A DNA stretch of 64,000 nucleotides, from assembly GCF_020283565.1 (NCBI RefSeq), contig NC_060064.1:18806337-18870336 (forward strand), written 5' to 3'. The notes beneath the pieces were generated by a model. The model saw nothing but the letters and a program-made list of their open reading frames with translations. It was not told the origin of the DNA and ran no database searches. Origin of the DNA: Trifolium pratense (Eukaryota; Streptophyta; Magnoliopsida; Fabales; Fabaceae). The translations under genes were made by a program, and so were the position numbers. Below are positions 10,533-21,111 of this stretch, piece by piece; the stretch's first letter is position 1, and the number at the start of each line of letters is the position of its first letter.

Positions 10533-12117
10533 GAAACAACATATAATAAACTAACTTGATTTGTGGATCAGGGGTAACCTGTTCGATCGAGCATTTATAT
10601 GGAGGAGATGTGATGATTATCTGTTTCTTACATTCAACACAGGTTAAGAGCAACCAACCGTGTTTTGCAGTCAAGACATGGATTGGGGTTCTAACAGTTG
10701 TAACAATTTCATCCTAAACAAATTGAATGGTAAGTAAAAGATGGTGAGAGACTAAGCAAGTACAACAGAAACATATTGACAATTGTAATGAATGTAGACA
10801 TGGTACACACATCAACACAACTCATAAGTTCATAAAGATGTTTAGGAGGTGTATTATAGGAATAGCGTGATGGAACTGAATACTGAGAAGCTTGAGAGTT
10901 TTGCGATGACTGCATATTTCCAGAAATTGCTTATGTTCCAATTAGAGTTGGAATTCCAAAGGTAGCAGGCACACTATAGAATGACATAAAAAGTAAGTTT
11001 AATTTAAATAAATGTGACAATATAAAGGTATTTTAAAAAATAGAGTTTGGTGTAGATGACTATTTTTTTTAAGTCACATATTTCCTTTAGCTGAGGATCC
11101 AATATTAATATACTTCTAGTTCATGCATTTAAAATACATAAATCATATTGATCTCGGGGTTCTTTGATTTGAGCATGCTTAATAAGAAAGACCATTGGTC
11201 CATCATCAGATTTTGCATTGAAAAAGTCCATGAATCGAGTTTCAAAATCGCCTCACAAAGTACATGGTAAATCATTCATACTACAAAAAACATTGAAAAA
11301 AGGAATATGTTTGTTAGATTGAAAAGCCTAAATAAAAATGGCAAAATAGGAAAATGATGTAAAAATAAAATATTACACTCTGCATCTCTCAAAGAAAATA
11401 TTGTAGGTTGTTTTCTTCCTCCAGCACTTTGCTTCAAAGGTTTGATATCGTAAACAACTCCAATAATGTCTAAACAATAAAGCAAATTAAATGACTAATA
11501 TATATATATATATATATACACACAAAAAAAAATATGGAAAAACATATTCATTCTCAAGGTTGACATTGGTGGACTCACCAACAACTAAAAGATCATGGCA
11601 ATATTTGCCGGCCATGATTTCAGGAAATGGCTTGAAATGAAGCTTGTAATGAGGGATATCAGGCATGGATAACAGAGTGATTTTTGAACCTCCAGTCCCT
11701 CAAACGAAGACTAACTTAAAAGGATGGACACATGACATCACATAAAAGTCGTTTTTGTGAACTTTGAAATTTTTCATGACATATGTTTTCGCCTTCTTAA
11801 AGACGTCTTCCACATCGGGCAAATTTCAGAGGGCAAACGTATATGAATCTAGTCACCCTTGATACGCAGAACAATGTATTACATCATGGTTGACAAATAG
11901 ATAAAATAGTTATGTTTTGAAGCATATATGAAACTTATTATACCTGTTTGTCCAATATTAGAAAGTCAAGATGCTATTTTCCACCATTAGTTACTCTCCA
12001 AATATCTTCAAGTCTCACAACAAGTTTCCATAGCTCCTTTGAATCATTGACAGATTTACTGTCATCAAGAGCCCTTGACATTGTCGGTTCTACATTTGAA
12101 CAATCTAAGAAAGTTTT

Positions 12118-12131
12118 TTTTTTTGACAGGC
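12118..12131 (-). mobile_element. Micro-retroposon (poly-A tail plus ~7 nt) with 17-bp target duplication
   Basis: The 17-bp word caatctaagaaagtttt occurs at 12,101-12,117 and again at 12,132-12,148. Between them are 14 bp, read on the minus strand as gcctgtc followed by As. This is the signature of target-primed reverse transcription of an RNA that was cut off a few bases upstream of its tail. It lies just upstream of the RPA-like start codon. Confidence 0.6.
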
Positions 12132-12148
12132 CAATCTAAGAAAGTTTT

Positions 12149-12993
12149 AAAATAATAGTAGAAAATCAAGTAGAGAAAGGTGAAAAGGTCATTTTGAAGG
12201 GGAAAAGTCATAAAGTATGAACAAAGTATCAACAAAAAAAAAAAAATAGCAACAAAAAAGGGAAAAATTCATTTTGGTGATATGAACAAAAAACCTAAAA
12301 ATAACAACAAAAAGAAAAAGATAAGGATGTAATAAACTTAAAATAGCAAAAAAAAAAAAAGAGAAAAAAAAAAGAATGTAACAATAATTTTTGTTTCTGC
12401 AAAACTTCAGCATAAGAACAATAGATGAAATAGAAACAAAAAAAAACAGAAATAAAAGATGTAAACTTTAAGTAGCAAAAAAACAAGGCAAAAGCTAACA
12501 TGCCAAGGGCACATGTTTGCAATGATAATTTTATATTTTGAAAATAATTGTCAAGATAAATTGAACAATGTCTTACACTCTAGTATTTGTTTTTATATAT
12601 ATATTAATAAAAAATAACGGTCAAGTAGATTTATATAAGGAGAATGTTAACATGTGCATATATGGCACATGTTAAGGTAGTAAAAATAGAAATTATATGC
12701 ACATGTTCCTACTTTTAAATTGCAGAAACTTGTATCTTCTAGAAGACTAGAACGTTTTTAAGAACAAGAAAGAAGTGTGTTGTGGATTCTGTTCTGAGTG
12801 CCTTTCTGTTTTCTGTGACATCAGTGATCAGTTATATAGCCTAACTGCTTCTTTTCCTTGCAGATATGATGAATGAATAATGAATAAGAATATTAATTTT
12901 TGGCATTCATTGCATACATTGCGCACAAGACAACAAAACAGCACTTAAAATCTTATGGAGAAAAAGAAAAAACCACTAACCAATCTTACTTAG
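12149..12993. other. A-rich intergenic stretch
   Basis: Contains many oligo-A runs and no ORF that can be supported. The only structured element is the hairpin-bearing repeat at 12,637-12,675. The last ~100 bp (from about 12,895) resemble the 3' flank of the second HSP70 copy near 17,797-17,850, so they probably belong to the HSP70 3' UTR. Confidence 0.6.
12637..12675 (+). repeat. Left arm of a hairpin-ended inverted repeat around HSP70
   Basis: It reads AGGAGAATGTTAACATGTGCA, a 4-base spacer, then TGGCACATGTTAA. The same 21+12 bases occur inverted at 16,519-16,556. Each arm can itself fold, because TTAACATGTGC pairs with GCACATGTTAA. This looks like terminal sequence of a DNA transposon family; a related end is at about 62,886-62,908. 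Confidence 0.6.
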
Positions 12994-15362
12994 CTATAGG
13001 ACAATGTTTATATACATACTATTGAGCTCTTTCAAATGATTCACAAGAACATCTATTTCTTGCTCGTGATTCTCATCAAGCAAAGTTTTGGCCCTTCTAA
13101 TTGCAGCATCGATGTTCTTGCTCTCTTGTGTGCAGATCTTCAACTTAACATTCTGTTTCTTTAAAGCAGTTTCTATTTTGTAAATGCAATCATCCAATTT
13201 ATTCCTAACTTCAGCCATCTGCAAGAATTTCTTATCCTCATCACGATATTTCTCGGCTTCTTTAATCAATTTCTTAATTTCTTCTGTAGATAACCGTTCA
13301 CTGTAATTGGTTATTAAAACTTCATTCATAATACCAGTGGATACTTCCTTGGCAGAAACTGTCAAAACACCATTTTCATCAATTGAAAAACTTACACAAA
13401 TAGGATGGCCACGAGGTGCAGGTGGAATCCCACAGAGCCTAAAATAACCAAGCAGATTGTTGTGACTAGCTCTAGTTCTCTCGCCCTCATAAACATTTAT
13501 CAAGCTTGAGTATTGGTTATCGATAACTGTTTTACAACCTGATGAATTCTTGACAGGTATAGGAGTATTCCTTGGAATCACTACAGTCATGCGATCTTGT
13601 GTTTTCTCATAACCTAAAGATAATGGTGTAACATCTACCAATACCAATTTTGGAAAATTCTTAACACCACCACTCAACAAAGCAGCCTGCACAGCTGCAC
13701 CAAAAGCAACAGCCTCATCAGGGTTGATGCTCTTGCACAGATCCTTTCCATTAAAAAAGTCCTCTAATAGCTGCTGCACTTTGGGAATCCTAGAAGACCC
13801 ACCAACAAGGACAACATCATCTACACTACTCTTGTCCATCTTAGAGTCATTAAGGCAACTCTCAACAGTTTCCATACATTCATTGAAAAGATCCATATTG
13901 ATTTCCTCAAACTTTGCACGAGTGATCGATGAAGAGAAGTCAATGCCCTCAAATAAAGCATCTACCTCAATAGTGGTGTCAACAGAAAAAGAGAGTGTTC
14001 TTTTTGCCCTTTCACACTGGGTTCTCAATCTCCTCAAGGCTCTTGGGTTCCCACTAATGTCCACTCTTTTCTTCCTCTTGAACTGTTCTACAAAGTAGTT
14101 CAACATTCTGTTATCAAAGTCCTCTCCACCAAGGTGTGTGTTTCCCGCTGTTGCCTTAACTTGAAAGACCTTATCCTTAATCGTAACAAGAGACACATCA
14201 AACGTCCCACCACCAAGGTCAAACACAAAAATATTCCGTTCTCCAGCACAGTTTGTTCTCTTGTCAAGACCATATGCAACAGCTGCAGCAGTAGGTTCAC
14301 TCATTATCCGCATAACATTAAGGCCAGCAATGGCACCAGCATCTATAGTGGCTTTACGTTGAGAATCATTGAAATAAGCTGGCACCGTGATGACTGCATT
14401 ATTAACTGATGATTCCAAATATGCCTCTGCAATCTCTCGCATCTTTGTGAGGATCATTGATGAAATTTCCTCTGCACACAGGCACTTCTCTCGACCCTTG
14501 TACGCAACAGCAACCAAGGGTTTGTTATTTTCATCGGCAACGACTTTGAATGGCCACAACTTCATATCTTTTTGGACAACTTCATCACTGAACTTCCTAC
14601 CAATTAATCTCTTAGCATCTGAAAAAGTAATGTTAATAATCATTTCAAATGTTGAGAAAAAACATAGTCGTATTACTTTATCTATATGAAATTTAGCCCC
14701 AAATTTTTTCAAATGTTGTAAAAATAGTACTTGAAAATGACTAAAATATCCATACAAATCATAAAAATAACTAATTTAACTTACATTTAAGATATTTTTT
14801 TAACAAAACAAACTTAATTCATTTCATTAATCAATAAATGTTCAATACAAAAAGGAATAAACTCAAATCTAAGGAAATGAGCAACCAAATTCGCTTGTAC
14901 GAACTTTACCTCATAGTTTACAAATGAGGACATAATATGAATAATATTAGCAACAAATGAACTAAAGTCAGAGTTGCTCTTTGCTTCAATCGGATCGCAT
15001 CAACCAGTAATTGAGAGTTGCCTCTTTGCTTCAATCGAATTTACATTTAAGATATTTAAAGGCCAAAATTGTTATTAAAAATTATTAACAATACAAAAAT
15101 GACAGTACATAAATATATAAAGGAACAGAGAATAGTATATACCAAAGATAGTATTTTGTGGGTTGGTAGCAGCCTGGTTCTTAGCTGCTTCACCAATCAA
15201 CCTTTGTTTGTCAGTGAAAGCAACACAAGAAGGTGTGGTTTTGTTGCCTTGTTCATTGTGAATAATCTCCACTCTGTTGTGTTGCTCTTGCCACACTGCA
15301 ACGCACGAGTAGGTTGTACCAAGGTCAATTCCCACAGCATGTCCTTCGTATTTTTTCGCCAT
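12994..15362 (-). CDS. HSP70: Cytosolic-type heat shock protein 70, two exons, EEVD-less
   Basis: An ATP-driven chaperone. Exon 1 (15,143-15,362) encodes [19 protein letters not shown]; the intron (14,619-15,142, GT-AG) falls after codon 73, the position conserved in eukaryotic HSC70 genes; exon 2 is 12,994-14,618. The product is 614 aa. The three family signatures are present: [20 protein letters not shown] and [16 protein letters not shown]. The nucleotide-binding domain is followed by a substrate-binding domain ([10 protein letters not shown] onward) and a helical lid. The protein stops ~30-35 residues earlier than usual, ending NSMYINIVL, with no Gly-rich tail or EEVD, so TPR co-chaperone docking should be lost. 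I chose the MAKKYEGH start over the in-frame ATG 18 bp upstream because family members begin there. It may be a divergent legume-specific HSP70 rather than a housekeeping HSC70. Confidence 0.93.
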
Positions 15363-15511
15363 TATCTTTCCAGTAAACAAAATAAGATCAGGAAAAAACT
15401 CAAATAAAAACTATAGAGTACTAGTGGTAGAAAATGAAATCAGAAGCGTTGCGTTATCTTACCTTGTCACACTCTCTAAGAAACTCTCTTTATTCCAAAG
15501 GAAAATGCTCC

Positions 15512-15521
15512 TTTTATATAC
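15512..15521 (-). promoter_or_regulatory. Probable TATA box of HSP70
   Basis: The minus strand reads TATATAAAAG about 150 bp upstream of the ATG. A GT-type donor (CAAG|GTAAG near 15,462) lies between the two, so a short 5'-UTR intron is possible. I could not identify convincing heat-shock element triplets upstream. Confidence 0.5.
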
Positions 15522-15599
15522 TATTCAATTCAATTCAATGATAAGTAGTAGTTGACGATACGTTTGTTTTGGAAAACTGAAGCGTCTCATCGCTGCATT

Positions 15600-16174
15600 A
15601 CTTCTTCTGCTCTTCATGGTGTTGAATTACCTACGGTTTCAAGTATTTTCCAAGGGTAGCTAATTATTGCTTTTAACTCAAGGGTCGACACATGTTAAAA
15701 TATCCTAATATAAAAATTATACATTTAATAATATAAGAAATTTAATACTTAAAAGTAAAAATACACAAGTTTTAAGAAATAATTTTTACATTTGGCTCAT
15801 TAAGGCATGCCAATGGAGCGGAACGGAGATAGATTTTGCTTTTCTCAAATCCATAAAGTTTGGGTTTCCCCAAACTTATCCCAATTCTCAAGGGGTGTGA
15901 AAAGTAGAACCCCAAACTCATACTGGTTCGGGTATCCCGTGGGGTTCAGGTATCCCCATTCTGCCTCAACTCGATATGAACTTGTATTGAATTTTGGTAC
16001 ATTTTATTAAAAAAAAGGGTAAAAGTTGAAAACTATTTTATTTCGACAATATTATTTTTTTAAACAAAGAATATAAATAAATAAAAAAAAACTTTGTTTA
16101 ATACTCAACTTAAAAATAAAAACAAACACGTGAATATAATATAAGACTTTGTTCAAGGGTTTTAAATTTAAGAG
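15600..16174. other. Intergenic, no gene seen
   Basis: This stretch sits upstream of HSP70. It is AT-rich, with a short stretch of direct CCCCA/GGGT-rich words at 15,850-15,965. No ORF or RNA gene is supported. Confidence 0.5.
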
Positions 16175-16187
16175 AGGTAAAATGTAA

Positions 16188-16310
16188 GCCACTAGGTTTG
16201 GTGTAGTGGTGAGGAGTTTGGGTAGTTCGGCTTGCTTCGTCTCCTAGTGGTGGTTTCCCGTGGACTATAGGTCCTGAGTTCGATCCTCAGCTCATTGGAA
16301 ACAAAAAAAA
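16188..16310 (+). mobile_element. tRNA-derived SINE with 13-bp target duplication
   Basis: A 123-bp element with a polymerase III A-box-like segment (TGGTGTAGTGGTGAGG) and a B-box (GAGTTCGATCCT) at tRNA-like spacing, ending in a run of As. It is flanked by perfect 13-bp copies of aggtaaaatgtaa (16,175-16,187 and 16,311-16,323). The target duplication and A-tail rule out a genuine tRNA gene. Confidence 0.88.
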
Positions 16311-16782
16311 AGGTAAAATGTAATTAGATATATGTGGGGTGGGTTCGGGGACGAGTTCAGGGTAGGTATCAATGTCCTCATTACCCACCCCACATCCGCC
16401 TTTTAAATTTGAGGAAAACCCGAACTCAAACTCAATCAAATCGTTTTTTCCCTGTCAATATCGGGGTAGGGCGGGCGAATACCCACATATATATGGGTTA
16501 TATTGCCATGCATGCCTAATAACATGTGCCATTAGTGCACATGTTAACATTCTCCTCAATTTAAAATAGTGGAAGGAAGTGTATATATCTTTTAAAATAA
16601 ATTACACACTTCTCCATTGAGAGATGCTTAAATTAAACTACTCTCTCCTCTTATGTTAAAATATAACCGAATCCCCCTTATACAAAATATATTAGAGAAA
16701 ATTACATTCATCTTCCTTAAAAGAAGCTTGAATTTCATTCTCCTCCCCTCTTATATTTTTTTTAATCAAACATGGTTTCACT
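16311..16782. other. Intergenic stretch with repeat ends
   Basis: Includes a GGGTGGG-rich segment (16,335-16,480) with inverted words and the right arm of the hairpin-ended inverted repeat. No coding region is supported. Confidence 0.5.
16519..16556 (-). repeat. Right arm of the hairpin-ended inverted repeat around HSP70
   Basis: Inverted partner of 12,637-12,675: on the minus strand it gives the same 21-base block, a different 4-base spacer (CTAA) and the same 12-base block. The two arms bracket 3.9 kb containing the HSP70 gene and a SINE. Confidence 0.6.
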
Positions 16783-16869
16783 GCAGAAATTACACATTAG
16801 CAAAAGTACAAACCCAATAATGGGGATTCTTTTCCTTGGTCCATGAAGACGGAAGAAACAGAAAAGCTT
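16783..16869 (-). repeat. Copied fragment of the WD40-like gene 3' flank
   Basis: About 87 bp here match 37,608-37,692, the sequence just after the stop codon of the WD40-type gene, at roughly 85% by eye (shared words gcagaaattacaca, aaagtacaaaccca and ttccttggtccatgaag). No coding exon accompanies it. Confidence 0.7.
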
Positions 16870-17079
16870 TTTCCTTGGCGATTTAAGTTATGCTTGTCAA
16901 CTTTGATGTTACACCGGAATGCCCTTTACTGGTTTTTTGTCTTCTCATTTTTATAAAGAGACATATACCACTTTTCTTAATTGCATTGGATTATAAATTA
17001 GATTTAAAGTAGAATTTTATAGCCATAGAAATGGTTGTCTCTATCACACTCATACATAGATTCCTCGCAGGTATAATTC

Positions 17080-17432
17080 TGTTAGAAGTCCCACATTGGC
17101 TAAAAATATGACAAAGATAATCTTTATAAGTTTAGTGCAAACCTCAACTATAAAGCTAGCTTTTGTGGTGGAGTATAGACCTTCCAAATTCTAATATGGT
17201 ATCATAGCTTATCCTAGATCAATTTGTTGTTTGTCGTGGAGACCTCCCATATTTGGGCCACCCGTTGTTGTTGATCCCACGTTCCAGCTTGTTCAGTTCT
17301 GGACGTGAGGGGGTGTGTTAGAAATCTCACATTGGCTAGAGATATGACAAAGATAGCCTTTATAAGTGTAGTGCAAACCTCAACTCTAAAGCTAGCTTTT
17401 GTGGTTGAGTATATGCCTCCTAAATTCTAATA
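17080..17432 (+). mobile_element. Complete TRIM (353 bp)
   Basis: Two 117-bp terminal repeats (17,080-17,196 and 17,316-17,432) start TGTTAGAA and end CTAATA. The 5-bp target duplication AATTC is present on both sides (17,075-17,079 and 17,433-17,437). A tRNA-Met-like primer site (TGGTATCATAGC) follows the first repeat and a purine tract (GTGAGGGGGTG) precedes the second. There is no coding capacity, so it is mobilised in trans if at all. The repeats end TA rather than the usual CA. Confidence 0.92.
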
Positions 17433-17857
17433 AATTCCATGCGGTCTCTGTTCGTCTTGTGCAAAGACTTGGTTAATAATATATTTGCCGTTAAAAAAAA
17501 ATTGGCACAAAAAAATACACATCACATAAGAATAATATTAATTATGACAGATATTGAAGAATCCAGATAAAACATCATACACACTTCTCTTACCGTGTTA
17601 TACACAGTAAGTAATATCGATTTTTTGTTTTCATTATATGCACGATTACTGAGAGTGTTGGAATGAACTGCTCATTTGAAAACAAGAGTAACCTTCAATG
17701 TCATGCTAAAAATTTGATCTCTTCATGGGACTTTGGGCTAGTTATAAACCATAGAAAATTTATCAAACCTAAATTAACAGAACTTTATGTAAAGGTTTTG
17801 CATTCATTGCGTGCAAGACAGCAAGAAACATTTAAAATATTAATGGAGAAAAAAAAA
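17433..17857. other. 3' flank of the HSP70 pseudogene
   Basis: No gene seen. The last ~60 bp resemble the 3' flank of the intact HSP70 copy (gcattcattgcg, caagacagcaa), so the duplication extends past the stop codon. Confidence 0.55.
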
Positions 17858-19523
17858 CTAGTTAATCTTGGCTATAGTGTTTTTAAACATATTTTCGAGC
17901 TCCTTCAAATGATCTTCAAGAATTTCTATTTCGTGCAGGTCATTCTCATCAAGGAAATCCTTGGCCCTTATAATTGCAGATTTGATTTCCGCATGCTCTT
18001 GTGTGGTAAGCTTTAAGTTTATATTCTGCTTCTTTAAAGCAATTTCAATTTTGTAAACACAATCATCCAATGCATTCTTTACTCTAGCCATCTCTAGGAA
18101 TTTCTTATCTTCAGCACGGTATTTCTCAGCTTCTTCAATCAATTTTTTAATTTCTTCTGTTGATAGCCTTTCTTTATAATTGGTTATTGTAATCTCATTG
18201 GTATTGCCAGTGGAAAGTTCCTTGGCAGAGACCGTCAAAATGCCATTTTCATCAATACCAAAAGACACATGAAAAGGATAGTTGCGAGGTGCGGGTGGCA
18301 ACCCAGAGAGAGAAAAAGAACCAAGCATATTGTTATGACTCGCTCTAGTTCTCTCCCCCTCATAAACCCTGATCAAGACATAGGTTTGGTTATCTTCAGT
18401 TGTAACATAAACTGCTGTCTTCTTGACAGGTATACTAGTATTCCGAGGAATCACTACACTCATTCTATCATGAATTAGCCTCCAACCTAAAGACAATGGT
18501 GCAACATCAATCAACACCAAGTTTGGAACATTAGTACTACCTTCACACAGCAACGCAGCCTGCACAGCGGCACCAAAAGCAACAGCTTCATCAGGGTTGA
18601 TGCTCTTACACAGATCCTTTCCCTCGAAAAAGTCCTCCAATAGCTGCTGCACTTTGGGAATCCTAGAAGAACCACCAACAAGGACAATATCATTTACACG
18701 ACTCTTGTCCATCTTAGAGTCGGTAAGACAACACTCAACTGTCTTCATGCATTCATTGAAAAGATCCATATTGATTTCCTCAAATTTTGCACGAGTGATC
18801 GATGAGGAGAAGTCAATGCCCTCAAACAAAGCATCTACATCTACCTCAATAGTGGTGTCAACAGAAAAAGAGAGTGTTCTTTTTGCCCTTTCACACTGGG
18901 TTCTCAATCTCCTCAAGGCTCTTGGGTTCCCACTAATGTCCACTCTTTTCTTCCTCTTGAACTGTTCTACAAAGTAGTTCAACATTCTGTTATCAAAGTC
19001 CTCTCCACCAAGGTGTGTTTCCCGCTGTTGCCTTAACTTGAAAGACCTTATCCTTAATCGTAACAAGAGACACATCAAACGTCCCACCACCAAGGTCAAA
19101 CACAAAAATATTCCGTTCTCCAGCACAGTTTGTTCTCTTGTCAAGACCATATGCAACAGCTGCAGCAGTAGGCTCGCTCATTATTCGCATAACATTAAGG
19201 CCAGCAATGGCACCGGCATCTATAGTGGCTTTACGTTGAGAATCATTAAAATAAGCCGGCACTGTGATGACTGCATGATTAACTGGTGATTCCAAATATG
19301 CCTCTGCAATCTCCCGCATCTTTGTGAGGACCATTGATGAAATTTCCTCCGCACAAAGGCGCTTCTCTTGACCCTTATATTCAACAGCAACCATTGGTTT
19401 GTTGTTTTCATCAGCAACTACTTTGAATGGCCACAACTTAATATCTTTTTGAACAACATCATCACTGAAATTCCTACTAATTAACCTCTTCACATCTGAA
19501 AAACAGAAGAATATCAATTCATA

Positions 19524-19761
19524 CTCCATCCGGCCTTATTTTTAAGCAAAAGTTAACAAAATAAAATTGGCCTCAAATATAAGCTAAACTACTAAAGTAT
19601 AATCAATTTTATTTAATGTTATTCTTCCAAAAATACCCCTCATTAATTGTTACTTTTTAACATGAAATTAATATATCGTAAGGGCTAATTTAGTAAAAAT
19701 AACAAATTTCTTAATACATGTGATAGAAGAGAATTTTGCTTATAAATAATGTTGGAGGGAG
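19524..19761. mobile_element. Stowaway-like MITE in the HSP70 pseudogene intron
   Basis: Begins CTCCATCCGGCC and ends with the inverse (GTTGGAGGGAG), with TA directly outside both ends, the target duplication of Tc1/mariner-type Stowaway MITEs. 238 bp, no ORF. Confidence 0.75.
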
Positions 19762-19798
19762 TAACTATTTCTAATCATTCATTTGTTCATAAAAAATA

Positions 19799-20094
19799 GG
19801 CTTAACTATACATTTGGTCCCTTTTAGGTTTCAATTTGGTTCCTTACATTTAAAAAGTATCAATTTGGTCCCTTACGTTTATTTTAGGGTTCAAGTTAGT
19901 TCTTTCCGTCAATTTTGTCACATGTGACAGTCAATTTGCATATGTGGACTGACAATTGGCACTTGGACACGCTGACAAACGGTGTTAGTGACAAAACTAA
20001 CGGAAATGACTAAGGACTAAATTGATACTTTTTAAATGTAAGAGACCAAATTGAAACCTAAAATAAACGTAAGGACCAAATATGTAATTAAGCC
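19799..20094. mobile_element. Inverted-repeat MITE (ATTTGGTCC family)
   Basis: Its ends read GGCTTAACTATACATTTGGTCC and the inverse GGACCAAATATGTAATTAAGCC. Inner blocks (TTTAAAAAGTATCAATTTGGTCC) are also inverted. Similar common-legume repeats occur at 45,700-46,070 and 56,532-56,796. No target duplication could be fixed. Confidence 0.65.
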
Positions 20095-20199
20095 AAAATC
20101 ATATATAGCAATGCAATAATAACAATACCAAAGATAGTGTTTTTTGGATTGGTAGTTGCTTGATTCATAGCAGCATCACCAATCAATCTTCTACTCTCA

Positions 20200-21111
20200 T
20201 GCTGTTGTTGGCTGAAGAATACAAAATCGTTCGCGAATTTGAAATTACATATATTTATGGTAAGAAACCGTACATTTATTTATTTATTTATTCGAAAATG
20301 CTAACATGAGTTTGTTTTAGCTTTAAAAAAAATTGATTTTCTCTTTGTATTTCTAAAAATGATTTTTATGATAACTTAATTAAAAATACTAAAAATTATT
20401 TTAAATTCATCTTTCTATAAATTAAAAGAGTGATTTTAACGTTTAATAACTTTTTTTACTTAAAGTTTTTATTTTTGTTTCTTTAATTGTTGTATCAAGA
20501 CGCTGTTTAGCGTAACCCTTATTTAGTTTGTTGTACAATAAAGTTCATGGATTTTGTCCATATATCAAAGGACCGGACAACTTTATCTAGATTTGAATTT
20601 GGGATCTCGTAGTTGTTTATGTGAGTTTATGTGGTGGTTACTAATTTGTCTAAGACAAAAATATTATGTATTATGTCTCTTTGTGTATAACTCATTTGAT
20701 AAAGATATTATAATTTTCATTTTTTGAAAAATATATTTGATAGAATAAATCAATAAATTATTTCTTATTTTATCATGTTGATAACCTAGCTCAAATTCAG
20801 GATACGATTTTTTAACTATAATGATAAGATAGGATAAGTTTTAGAATTAACTTATTATATTTGTTGCCTCACCAAACACTTAGTTGAAATAGAATATAAT
20901 ATAATTAGCATATCATGTCTCTTATCCTGCAGAGCAAACAGACTCATAATGAATTAGTTAAATTACAGATTAGTCATAGTTTTTTTTTTTGAACGGCAAA
21001 TTGTTAGTTGTTAGTGTATTATATTGATATGTTAGTTTTCTCCTTGCAATGACTTGAACCCTGGACCTCTAACTCCTTAATCAATAAAATAAATAGAAAA
21101 ATATTTATGAA
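20200..21111. other. AT-rich intergenic region with a truncated SINE-like tail
   Basis: No gene is supported. On the minus strand, 20,985-21,080 contains a B-box-like word (GGTTCAAGTC) and ends GCCGTTC followed by A11-12, resembling the 3' half of a tRNA-derived SINE. The 5' half and a target duplication were not found. Confidence 0.45.

Larger units (their letters stand above)
256..12081 (-). pseudogene. Replication protein A 70-kDa-like (RPA1/DUF223-type) pseudogene split by a retrotransposon
   Basis: Reading the minus strand, the start region at 12,081 (MSRALDDSKS, then KELWKLVVRLEDIW) resembles the N-terminal OB-fold of plant RPA1-like proteins. Later coding pieces lie at about 11,570-11,830 (KLHFKPFPEIMAGKY), 11,385-11,470 (IIGVVYDIKPLKQSAGGRKQ) and 11,160-11,270 (FFNAKSDDGPMVFLIKHAQ). 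Three further exons have good splice sites: 10,556-10,713 (WLLLTCVECKK), 378-498 (FVFWDCECQQSIGKTAKEL) and 256-336 (GEFDPNEYLAALDDMMGKEL). In-frame stops occur at 11,700-11,702 and 11,253-11,255, another directly follows the start-exon motif VTNGGK, and more lie near 11,830, so it is not a working gene. The intron between the 10,556 donor and the 498 acceptor holds the 9.95 kb copia element. RPA-like genes are multi-copy in legumes and are also carried by plant Helitrons; I saw no Helitron ends around this one. The family call is from recall of RPA-like motifs, not a search. Confidence 0.72.
17858..20197 (-). pseudogene. HSP70 pseudogene (frameshifted, 5'-truncated)
   Basis: Exon 2 (17,858-19,495) begins [12 protein letters not shown] after a normal acceptor and carries the HSP70 signatures ([29 protein letters not shown]). 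A 2-bp deletion at 19,011-19,020 (gtgtgt where the intact copy has gtgtgtgt) breaks the frame in [10 protein letters not shown] 6-bp duplication near 18,838 adds Val-Asp. Of exon 1 only ~70 bp survive (20,129-20,197, RRLIGDAAMNQATTNPKNTIF) with an intact donor; the ATP-binding N-terminus is gone. The intron (19,496-20,128) has taken two MITEs. The C-terminus also lacks EEVD (ends KNTIAKIN), so the tail loss predates the duplication. It is very similar to the intact copy over 18,844-19,170, less so elsewhere. Confidence 0.93.

Noticed and set aside
12189..12522. Phe-rich minus-strand ORFs
   Set aside because: Product of A-rich low-complexity DNA.
16188..16310. Genuine tRNA gene
   Set aside because: Has A and B boxes but also a poly-A end and 13-bp target duplication, so it is a SINE.
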